Assembly (NCBI RefSeq): GCF_023169965.1 | Contig: NZ_AP025592.1 | Coordinates: 2,790,001-2,854,000, forward strand | DNA: 64,000 nt | Direction: 5' to 3' | Origin: Anaeromyxobacter paludicola | Lineage (GTDB): Bacteria; Myxococcota; Myxococcia; Myxococcales; Anaeromyxobacteraceae | Part shown: positions 35,587-45,323 of the stretch, piece by piece | How positions within the stretch are numbered: the stretch's first letter is position 1 | Layout of the letters: each line of letters opens with the position of its first letter | Made by a program: the position numbers and the translations under genes | The notes under the pieces: model-generated | Databases searched by the model: none | Told to the model about the DNA's origin: nothing | Seen by the model: the letters and a program-made list of their open reading frames with translations, nothing else

Positions 35587-35982
35587 ATGCGGCGGACGTT
35601 TTTCCTGTCCAAGATCCATCGCGCGACGGTGACCCACGCCGACCTCGACTACGAGGGGTCGGTCACCATCGACGAGGATCTCATGGACGCGGCCGGGATC
35701 CTGGAGTTCGAGGCGGTCCACGTGTGGAACATCACCCGGGGCACGCGGCTCCAGACCTACGCCATCCGCGGCGAGCGCGGCAGCGGCGTCATCTGCATCA
35801 ACGGCGCGGCCGCGCACCTCAACCAGCCCGGGGACAAGGTCATCCTCGCCACCTTCGCGGAGATGGAGGAGGCCGAGGCGCGGCAGCACGCGCCGAAGGT
35901 CGTCCTCGTCGACGCGCGGAACAAGCCGGTGGCGAAGGACGTGGCCGAGGTCGCCGGACCGAAGCGGCGGATCACGGCATGA
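35587..35982 (+). CDS. panD: Aspartate 1-decarboxylase
   Basis: 131 residues. Makes beta-alanine from L-aspartate for pantothenate and coenzyme A. Pyruvoyl enzymes of this family are made as a proenzyme and cleave themselves between Gly and Ser; the site is in DYEGSVTID. The catalytic Lys is in [14 protein letters not shown] and Tyr in the [13 protein letters not shown] region. Length is normal. AAGG lies before the ATG. It is only 24 bases upstream of trpE and on the same strand, so it probably heads the trp operon. Confidence 0.97.
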   Translation: MRRTFFLSKIHRATVTHADLDYEGSVTIDEDLMDAAGILEFEAVHVWNITRGTRLQTYAIRGERGSGVICINGAAAHLNQPGDKVILATFAEMEEAEARQHAPKVVLVDARNKPVAKDVAEVAGPKRRITA

Positions 35983-36006
35983 CGGTGTTCCTTTGGCGCG
36001 GCTGAC

Positions 36007-37520
<1,514 letters not shown>

Positions 37521-37524
<4 letters not shown>

Positions 37525-38111
37525 CGCGCCTCCTCGTGGTGGACAACTACGACTCCTTCACCTTCAACCTCGTGCAGTACCTGGGCGAGCTCGGCGCGGA
37601 GGTCGAGGTCTTCCGCAACGACGCCATCGACGTGGCCGGGATCCGCGCCCGCCGCCCGCGCGGCCTCGTGCTCTCGCCGGGCCCCTGCACCCCCTCCGAG
37701 GCCGGGGTGACGCTCGAGGCGGTCCGCGCGCTCGCGGGCGAGCTGCCCATCCTGGGCGTGTGCCTAGGCCACCAGGCGATCGGCCAGGCGTTCGGCGGCA
37801 AGGTGGTGCGCAACGCCCGCATCGTCCACGGCAAGGCGAGCCCGGTGCGCCACCGGGGCGAGGGCGTCTTCGCCGGGCTGCCGTCGCCGTTCGAGGCGGG
37901 GCGCTACCACTCGCTCGTGGTCGAGCGCGAGACCCTGCCGCGGGCGCTCCGCGTGACCGCCTGGACCGACGAGCGGGAGATCATGGGGCTCCGCCACCGG
38001 ACCCTCGACGTGGAGGGCGTCCAGTTCCACCCGGAGTCCATCCTGACCGGCTGCGGGAAGCAGCTCCTCGGGAACTGGCTCGCCCGGCTCGGGCGCGGGA
38101 GGCGGCGATGA
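37521..38111 (+). CDS. trpG: Anthranilate synthase component II (glutamine amidotransferase)
   Basis: 196 residues. A class I glutamine amidotransferase that gives TrpE its ammonia. The catalytic triad is visible: Cys in [11 protein letters not shown] and His and Glu in VQFHPES. It begins with [18 protein letters not shown], typical of TrpG/PabA. In many bacteria this subunit also serves PabB; no pabB is seen here. It overlaps trpE and trpD by 4 bases each. Confidence 0.96.
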
Positions 38112-39121
38112 TCCGCGAGGCGCTCGCCAAGCTGGTGGAGCGGCAGGACCTCACCCGCGCCGAGATGGTCGCGGTGATGAACGAGGTGGCCGACGACGAG
38201 GCCACGCCGGCGCAGGTCGGCGCGCTGCTCGCCGCGCTGCGCATCAAGGGCGAGACGGTCGAGGAGATCGCCGGCGCCGCCGAGGTGATGCGCGCCCGGG
38301 TGGACCCGGTCGCCGTGCACCGCGAGGTGTTCGTGGACACCTGCGGCACCGGCGGCGACGGCCAGAACACCTTCAACATCTCCACCGCCGCCGCCTTCGT
38401 GGTGGCGGGCGCCGGGGTGTGCGTCGCCAAGCACGGCAACCGCTCGGTGTCGTCCCGCTGCGGCTCGGCCGACGTGCTCGCCGCGCTCGGCGTGGAGGTG
38501 GAGATCCCGAAGGAGCGGGTGGAGCGCTGCATCGAGGAGGTCGGCATCGGCTTCCTCTTCGCGCCGCGGCTGCACCCCGCCTTCAAGGCCGTCGCCGGCA
38601 TCCGGCGCGAGCTCGCGATGCGGAGCATCTTCAACCTGCTCGGCCCCCTCGCCAACCCCGCCGGCGCCCGCCACCAGGTGATGGGCGTGTACGAGCCGCG
38701 CTGGGTGACGGTGATCGGGGGGGTGCTGGCGGCGCTGGGCGCGGCGCACGCGTTCGTGGTGCACGGCGAGGGTCTCGACGAGATCGCCGTCACCGGCATG
38801 ACCCACTGCTCGGAAGTGAAGGAGGGGAAGTTGGACCGTTTCTCGGTAGTGCCAGAGGACCTGGGCCTGCGGCGCTGGACCCGCGAGGACCTCCGCGGCG
38901 GCGACGCCGCCCTGAACGCGCGCATCCTGCGCGACGTCTTCGGCGGACAGCAGGGCGCGGCCCGCGACGCGGTGCTCGCCAACGCGGCGGCCGGGCTGGT
39001 GGCCGGCGGGGCGGCGGCCGATCTCCGCGAGGGCGTGCAGGTGGCGTCCCGCTCCATCGACGCGGGCGCGGCCCTCGAGAAGCTCACGCGGCTCGTCGCC
39101 GCCAGCCGGGCGGACGCATGA
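38108..39121 (+). CDS. trpD: Anthranilate phosphoribosyltransferase
   Basis: 337 residues. Joins anthranilate to phosphoribosyl pyrophosphate. Visible are the PRPP-binding motif [38 protein letters not shown] for the substrates, and [11 protein letters not shown]. The length is typical. It overlaps trpG and trpC by 4 bases each. Confidence 0.97.
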   Translation: MIREALAKLVERQDLTRAEMVAVMNEVADDEATPAQVGALLAALRIKGETVEEIAGAAEVMRARVDPVAVHREVFVDTCGTGGDGQNTFNISTAAAFVVAGAGVCVAKHGNRSVSSRCGSADVLAALGVEVEIPKERVERCIEEVGIGFLFAPRLHPAFKAVAGIRRELAMRSIFNLLGPLANPAGARHQVMGVYEPRWVTVIGGVLAALGAAHAFVVHGEGLDEIAVTGMTHCSEVKEGKLDRFSVVPEDLGLRRWTREDLRGGDAALNARILRDVFGGQQGAARDAVLANAAAGLVAGGAAADLREGVQVASRSIDAGAALEKLTRLVAASRADA

Positions 39122-39900
39122 GCTTCCTCGGAGAGATCCTGTGCCGCAAGGCGGCCGAGGTGGAGGAGCGCCGCCGCAAGACGTCGGAGCGCGAGCTCAT
39201 CACCCGCGCCAGCGACCTGCCCCCGCCCCGCTCCCTCGCCGAGGCGCTCTCGCCGCGCGGCGGGCCGGTGCGCGTGGTGGCCGAGGTGAAGCGGGCGAGC
39301 CCCTCGGCGGGCGAGATCGCCGCCGCGCTCGACGCGCCGGCCCAGGCCGCGCGCTACGCCGCCGGCGGGGCGGCCGCGGTGTCGATCCTCACCGACGGCC
39401 CCGGCTTCGGCGGCGCGCTCGAGGACCTCGCCGGCGCGCGCCGGCAGGTGGCCCTGCCGCTCCTGCGCAAGGACTTCGTCATCGACCGCTACCAGCTCCT
39501 CGAGGCCCGGGTGGCCGGCGCCGACGCGGCGCTGCTCATCGCCGCGGCGCTCTCGGAGGACGGGCTCGCCGGCCTCGTCGAGGACTGCGCCGCGCTCCAG
39601 CTCACGCCGCTCGTGGAGGTCCACGACGAGTGGGAGGTGGAGGCGGCGCTCGCCGCCGGCGCGCAGGTGGTCGGGGTCAACAACCGGAACCTCAAGACCA
39701 TGAAGGTGGACCTCTCCGTCTCGGAGCGGCTCCTCCCCATGCTGCCCGAGACCGTGAAGGCGGTGGCCGAGAGCGGCGTGCGGACGGCGGAGGACGTGCG
39801 GCGGCTCCGGGCCGCCGGCGCCGCCAACTTCCTCGTCGGCGAGGCGCTGGTGCGGGCCGCCGATCCGGCGGCGCTGCTGAAGGAGCTGATGGAGGCGTAG
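39118..39900 (+). CDS. trpC: Indole-3-glycerol-phosphate synthase
   Basis: 260 residues, a TIM barrel. Closes the ring of the carboxyphenylamino-deoxyribulose phosphate to indole glycerol phosphate. Catalytic Lys in VVAEVKRASPSAG, then LLRKDFVIDRYQ with the second Lys, Glu and Asn in VEVHDEWE and VGVNNRNL, and the phosphate-binding AESGVRTAEDV and LVGEALVRA. It overlaps trpD by 4 bases. A 46-base gap before trpF shows no terminator. Confidence 0.97.
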   Translation: MSFLGEILCRKAAEVEERRRKTSERELITRASDLPPPRSLAEALSPRGGPVRVVAEVKRASPSAGEIAAALDAPAQAARYAAGGAAAVSILTDGPGFGGALEDLAGARRQVALPLLRKDFVIDRYQLLEARVAGADAALLIAAALSEDGLAGLVEDCAALQLTPLVEVHDEWEVEAALAAGAQVVGVNNRNLKTMKVDLSVSERLLPMLPETVKAVAESGVRTAEDVRRLRAAGAANFLVGEALVRAADPAALLKELMEA

Positions 39901-39946
39901 CCGGAGCGCCTCGCTCCCCGATCACCCCGAGGCCCCCGCGGAGCTC

Positions 39947-40572
39947 ATGAGAACCCGGATCAAGATCTGCGGCATCACCCGCCTCGAGGACGCCCTCGCC
40001 GCCGTCGCGCTCGGCGTGGACGCGCTCGGCTTCAACTTCTGGGCGCAGTCGAAGCGCCACGTGGCGCCGGACGTCGCCGGCCAGATCGTGCGCCGGCTGC
40101 CGCCGTTCGTGACGACCGTCGGCGTCTTCGTGAACGCGATGCGCTTCGAGATCTTCAACGTGGCCGGAGAGGCCCGGATGCAGGCCATCCAGCTCCACGG
40201 CGACGAGCCGGTGGGCGAGTGCTCGCAGTACAGCTTCCCGGTCCTCTACCGGCTGCGCGCCGGCGAGGCCTGGGACGAGGCGGCGCTGGCGCGCTCGCAG
40301 GCCACCGCCTTCCTCCTCGACACGCCCTCCCCGGCGCAGGGCGGCGCCGGCGTCCCCTTCGACTGGTCGCTGGCGCGCCCGGAGATCGCCGGCAAGCCGG
40401 TGATCCTGGCGGGCGGGCTCACCCCCGAGAACGTCGGCGAGGCGGTGCGCCGGGTGCGGCCGTACGGCGTGGACGTGGCGAGCGGGGTCGAGTCGTCGCC
40501 CGGGGTGAAGGATCACGAGAAGCTGGCGCGCTTCGTCGAGGCGGTGCGGCGCGCCGACGCGGAGGAGGAACG

Positions 40573-40576
<4 letters not shown>
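39947..40576 (+). CDS. trpF: Phosphoribosylanthranilate isomerase
   Basis: 209 residues, a TIM barrel. Performs the Amadori rearrangement before TrpC. The catalytic Cys is in [11 protein letters not shown]; the general acid Asp is in the [11 protein letters not shown] segment. [11 protein letters not shown] and [10 protein letters not shown] fit the family. It lies between trpC and trpB, out of reaction order, as in many bacteria. The stop overlaps the trpB GTG by 4 bases. Confidence 0.96.
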
Positions 40577-41858
<1,282 letters not shown>

Positions 41859-41862
<4 letters not shown>

Positions 41863-42701
41863 GCGCCGCCCGCAGGAGCTCCGCCGCCCCCGCCGCCGCC
41901 CCCGACCGGATCGCCCGGGCCTTCGCCACCGCGCGCGAGCGGGGCGAGGCGGCCCTCGTCACCTACGTGATGGGCGGCGACCCCGACCTCGTCACCTCGC
42001 TCGAGATGGCGCTCGCCTGCGTCCGCGGCGGGGCCGACCTCCTCGAGATCGGCGTCCCCTTCTCGGACCCCATCGCCGACGGCCCCACCATCCAGCGGGC
42101 CGCCGAGCGGTCGCTCGCCGCCGGGACGACCGTGGCGCAGTGCCTCGCCCTCGCGGCCGCGGTGCGCGAGCGCTCCCAGACGCCCATCGCGCTCATGGGC
42201 TACGTGAACCCCATGCTCGCCTACGGCGAGGAGCGGTTCCTCGACGACTGCGCGAAGGCCGGCGTGGACGCGCTCATCGTGCCCGACCTCCCGCCCGAGG
42301 AGGCCGGCCGCTTCGGCGACCTGGCGCGGGCGCGCGGCGTCGCGCTCGTGTTCCTGCTCGCGCCCACCTCCACCCCCGCCCGCCGCGCCGCCGCCTGCGC
42401 CGCCGCGCGCGGGTTCCTGTACTACGTGTCGGTGGCCGGCGTGACCGGGGCGCGCAAGGCGCTGCCCGCGGATCTCGCCCCCCGGCTCGCGGCCATCCGC
42501 GCCGAGAGCCCGGTGCCGGTGGTGATCGGCTTCGGCATCTCCACCCCCGCGCAGGCGAAGGCCCTCGCGCCGCTCGCCGACGGGCTGGTGGTGGGGAGCG
42601 CCATCGTGAACCGGATCGCCGAGCCGGGGAGCCGCAAGGCGCGCGCCGAGCGGGTGGAGCGGTACGTCCGCTCGCTGAAGCGGGCGACCAGGCGGCGCTG
42701 A
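41859..42701 (+). CDS. trpA: Tryptophan synthase alpha chain
   Basis: 280 residues from a GTG with GGAGG upstream. Splits indole glycerol phosphate and passes indole to TrpB through the inter-subunit tunnel. The catalytic Glu and Asp are in [31 protein letters not shown] and [10 protein letters not shown] bind the phosphate. The first ~15 residues are Ala/Arg-rich and not conserved. It is the last gene of the operon. No clear terminator was found downstream; a 6-bp GC stem (CCCGCC / GGCGGG) at about 42727-42743 has no T run. Confidence 0.96.
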
Positions 42702-42821
42702 CTCGCGGCCCACGCGCAGCGCTCCCGCCCCTCCGGCGGGTAAGACCCCTGCCGGCCTACCGACCCGGAGCCTCCCGCCCGTCCCCCCGAGACCTAGATC
42801 TCGCGACGAGGGGGCGGGCGC

Positions 42822-43592
42822 ATGATCCACAGGCGGGTGGTGGCCTTGATGTACCACGGCCTCGGCGAGCCGGCCGACGCGGCCGAGGGGGCTCGCTACA
42901 CGGTCCGGCTCGAGGAGCTCGACGCGCAGCTCGACGTGGCGGCCGCGGCGCCGGGCGGGGTGCTCGACCCGCGCGCCCCCTCCGACGGCCCCGGCGTGGT
43001 GCTCACCTTCGACGACGGGGAGGCGAGCGTGCGGACGGAGGCCCTGCCGCGCCTCGCCGCGCTCGGGATGCGCGGCGCCCTCTTCATGACCACCGGCTTC
43101 CTCGGCCGCCCCGGGTACCTCGACGCCGCCGGGCTGCGGGCCATCCACCGCGCGGGCTGGCTCATCGGCGCCCACGGCCACACCCACCGCTTCCTCACCC
43201 TGCTCGAGCCCGACGAGCTGCACGACGAGCTCGAGCGCAGCCGCGCCATCCTCTCGGCGGTGCTCGGCGAGGCGCCGGTGCACCTCTCGCTGCCGGGCGG
43301 CCGCACCTCGGACGAGGTCGAGCGCGCCGCCCGCGCCCACGGCTTCACCACCTTCTGGACCTCGCGCCCCGGCTGCAACGCGAGCCTCGGCGAGGGCGGG
43401 GTGCTGCGCCGGACCGCCATCCGGCGCGGCACCCCGCTCGAGCGGTTCGCCCGGCTCTGCCGCGGCGAGCCCCTGGCGCACCTCGCCGACGAGCTCGACA
43501 TGGGGGCGCGCGGCCTCGTCCGCCGCGCCATGGGCGACGCCCGCTACCACGCCTTCACCGGGCGCCTGCTCGGGCTCGCCGGCCGGAGGTGA
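42822..43592 (+). CDS. Polysaccharide deacetylase family protein
   Basis: 256 residues. A NodB-type deacetylase fold: TFDDG supplies the catalytic base and a metal Asp, AHGHTH supplies metal His residues, and LPGGRTSDEV fits motif 3. No signal peptide is evident, so it may act inside the cell or be exported another way. It is three bases upstream of the glycosyltransferase gene. The pair resembles PgaB/PgaC-like systems in which a chain of acetylated amino sugars is made and partly deacetylated; this is inference. The 120 bases before it hold no recognised promoter. Confidence 0.88.
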   Translation: MIHRRVVALMYHGLGEPADAAEGARYTVRLEELDAQLDVAAAAPGGVLDPRAPSDGPGVVLTFDDGEASVRTEALPRLAALGMRGALFMTTGFLGRPGYLDAAGLRAIHRAGWLIGAHGHTHRFLTLLEPDELHDELERSRAILSAVLGEAPVHLSLPGGRTSDEVERAARAHGFTTFWTSRPGCNASLGEGGVLRRTAIRRGTPLERFARLCRGEPLAHLADELDMGARGLVRRAMGDARYHAFTGRLLGLAGRR

Positions 43593-43595
43593 GCC

Positions 43596-44789
43596 ATGCT
43601 CCCGCACCCGAGCGCGCTGCCCGACCTGGGCGACCTCCTGCTGCCCCACCCCGGCCACCCGGCGGTGGTCTGGCTCGCCGCCTCCCTGCTCTTCCTCGTC
43701 CTCACCTACGCCGGCTACCCGCTCGCCATCCGGCTGAAGGCGCGCCTCGCGCGGCCGCGCCCGCTCGCCGCCTGGCCCGGGACGCTCCCCACCGTCACCT
43801 GCGTGGTCGCGGCGCACGACGAGGGCGAGCAGCTCGTCCGGAAGGTCGAGAACCTGCTCGCGCTCGACTACCCCTCGGACCGGCTCGACGTGATCATCGC
43901 CGACGACGGCTCGCGCGACGGCGCCCCGGCCCGCGCCCGCGCGCTCGCGCCGGACCGCGTGCGCGTCGCCACCAACCCGGCGCAGCTCGGCAAGCCCTCC
44001 GCCCTCGCCCGCGCCGTGCCGCTCGCGCGCGGGGAGCTCCTCCTCCTCTGCGACAGCCGCCAGCGGTTCGACCCCGGCGCCGCGCGCGCCCTGGTGCGCC
44101 CGTTCGGCGACCCGCGCGTGGGCGCCGTCACCGGGCAGCTCCGACTCGACGCCGCCCGCGGCCCCGGCGCCTACTGGCGCTACGAGACCGGCATCCGCGT
44201 CGCCGAGGGGCGCTGCGGCAGCGTGGTGGGCGCGACCGGCGCCATCTACGCCATCCGCCGCGAGCTCTTCCCGGAGCAGCTCCCGCAGGACACCATCCTC
44301 GACGACGTCTACGTCCCCATGCGCGTGGTGCTCGCCGGGCGCGAGGTGGTCTACGCCGAGGACGCCCTCGCCTTCGACCGCGAGCTCGACGTCGGCCGCG
44401 AGTTCACGCGCAAGGTGCGGACGCTGGCCGGCAACTACCAGCTCCTCTTCCTCCTGCCGGCGCTCCTCACCCCGGCCACCAACCCGGTCTTCTGGCGCTT
44501 CTTCTGGCACAAGGTGGCGCGGCTCCTCTGCCCCTGGGCGCTCCTCGTCGCGCTCGGCGCCGCCTGGAACGCGCCCGGCCTCCTGCCGCAGGCGCTCTTC
44601 GCGGTGCAGCTCTACTTCTACGGCCTCGCCCTGCTCGGCCACCTGCGGCTCGGCCACGCCGGCCGGGTCACCGCGCTCTGCCACACCTTCGTGGCGCTGA
44701 ACGTGGCCGCCGTCTGGGCGCTCTGGCGCTTCACCTCGCGCCAGGCGCGGGTGGCCTGGGTGCAGACCAGCACGCTCGGGGACGGGTAG
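43596..44789 (+). CDS. Membrane glycosyltransferase, family 2
   Basis: 397 residues. A transmembrane segment (about 20-42) precedes a GT-A domain: AHDEGEQLVRKVENL, VIIADDGSRDG (sugar-nucleotide Asp), LLCDSRQ in place of DxD, and LDDVYVPMRV (base). A Q/RxxRW-type motif is replaced by RKVRTLAGNYQ, and three or four further membrane segments follow (from about 280), as in the cellulose synthase / PgaC type of processive enzyme. The product polymer is not known. It is cotranscribed with the deacetylase three bases upstream. Confidence 0.88.
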   Translation: MLPHPSALPDLGDLLLPHPGHPAVVWLAASLLFLVLTYAGYPLAIRLKARLARPRPLAAWPGTLPTVTCVVAAHDEGEQLVRKVENLLALDYPSDRLDVIIADDGSRDGAPARARALAPDRVRVATNPAQLGKPSALARAVPLARGELLLLCDSRQRFDPGAARALVRPFGDPRVGAVTGQLRLDAARGPGAYWRYETGIRVAEGRCGSVVGATGAIYAIRRELFPEQLPQDTILDDVYVPMRVVLAGREVVYAEDALAFDRELDVGREFTRKVRTLAGNYQLLFLLPALLTPATNPVFWRFFWHKVARLLCPWALLVALGAAWNAPGLLPQALFAVQLYFYGLALLGHLRLGHAGRVTALCHTFVALNVAAVWALWRFTSRQARVAWVQTSTLGDG

Positions 44790-44864
44790 CGGACGGACCC
44801 TCCCGCGGCCGGCCCGGACCCTGGGTATCGATCTCGCGCGCCCCCGTCACACCGGGCGGCTCCG

Positions 44865-44905
44865 GCCGTCTGTCCTCCCGTGGCGAGAAGGCGAGGACGG
44901 ACGGC
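44865..44905 (+). promoter_or_regulatory. Hairpin overlapping the ribosome-binding site of the TIR-like gene
   Basis: GCCGTCTGTCCTC (44865-44877) and GAGGACGGACGGC (44893-44905) form a 13-bp stem with one U-G pair and a 15-base loop, ending one base before the ATG at 44907. The GAGGA ribosome-binding site lies in the 3' arm, so folding would hide it. The rest of the 90 bases upstream shows nothing else recognisable. Confidence 0.6.
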
Positions 44906-44906
44906 G

Positions 44907-45287
44907 ATGACCCCGAGAGATCTCACCTACAAGCTCTACATCGGCCGCTCCGGCGGCGGCGACGCGGCGCGCGCGCGGCTCCTCGCGCTGCTGCAGGCCC
45001 GGCCCGGCTTCCGCTTCCTGGACCTGAGCCTCGCGCCGGAGGCGTCCGCCGCCGAGGTGCGGCGCCGGATGCGGGCCGCCGACGCGGTGCTGCTCCTCCT
45101 TGCGAAGGACGCGGGGGAGGAGCGCGAGCTCGCCCTGGCCCGCGCCCTCGGGCGCCCCGTCATCGGCGTCTCCCCGGCCGGCGAGCGCGCCGCGCCGCCC
45201 GCGGTCAGGCGGCTCGCCGACGAGGTGGTCGGGATGGACGCCGAGCTGGTGGTGGACTCGATCCGGCAGTACGCGCTGCCGTCCTAG
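44907..45287 (+). CDS. Single-domain TIR-like protein (MTH538/DUF1863, ThsB-like fold)
   Basis: 126 residues. The fold is flavodoxin-like: strand YKLYIGRSG, helix, strand FRFLDLSL, helix with AAEVRRRMRAADAVLLLLAKDA, and GRPVIGVSPAGERAAP, the order seen in TIR-like proteins of the MTH538/ThsB group. The DADxVLLLL and PVIGV elements are close to that family. The catalytic Glu of NADase TIRs is not certain; Glu in GEERELA is possible. The upstream GTG at 44880 is rejected because it has no ribosome-binding site and lies in the hairpin loop. No ThsA-like partner is adjacent, so defence function is unproven. Confidence 0.62.
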   Translation: MTPRDLTYKLYIGRSGGGDAARARLLALLQARPGFRFLDLSLAPEASAAEVRRRMRAADAVLLLLAKDAGEERELALARALGRPVIGVSPAGERAAPPAVRRLADEVVGMDAELVVDSIRQYALPS

Positions 45288-45323
45288 GACCCTCCACGAG
45301 GCCGGGCGCTCAGCGGAGGGTCC
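45287..45323. repeat. Inverted repeat at the convergent gene ends
   Basis: GGACCCTCC (45287-45295) and GGAGGGTCC (45315-45323) pair perfectly over 9 bases with a 19-base loop. It spans the stop of the TIR-like gene and the last codons of the convergent Ser/Thr kinase, so it may act as a bidirectional stem. No T run follows on either strand. Confidence 0.4.

Noticed and set aside
35983-36006. A trp leader peptide/attenuator before trpE
   Set aside because: Only 24 bases separate panD and trpE and no run of Trp codons or alternative stems is present.
42727-42743. Terminator after trpA
   Set aside because: The CCCGCC/GGCGGG stem is only 6 bp and has no T run.
44880-45287. Earlier GTG start for the TIR-like gene
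   Set aside because: No ribosome-binding site precedes it and it lies in the hairpin loop; ATG 44907 has GAGGA and fits the fold's first strand.
44907-45287. A Thoeris antiphage system
   Set aside because: Only a TIR-like protein is present; no SIR2/SLOG or other ThsA-like gene lies nearby.
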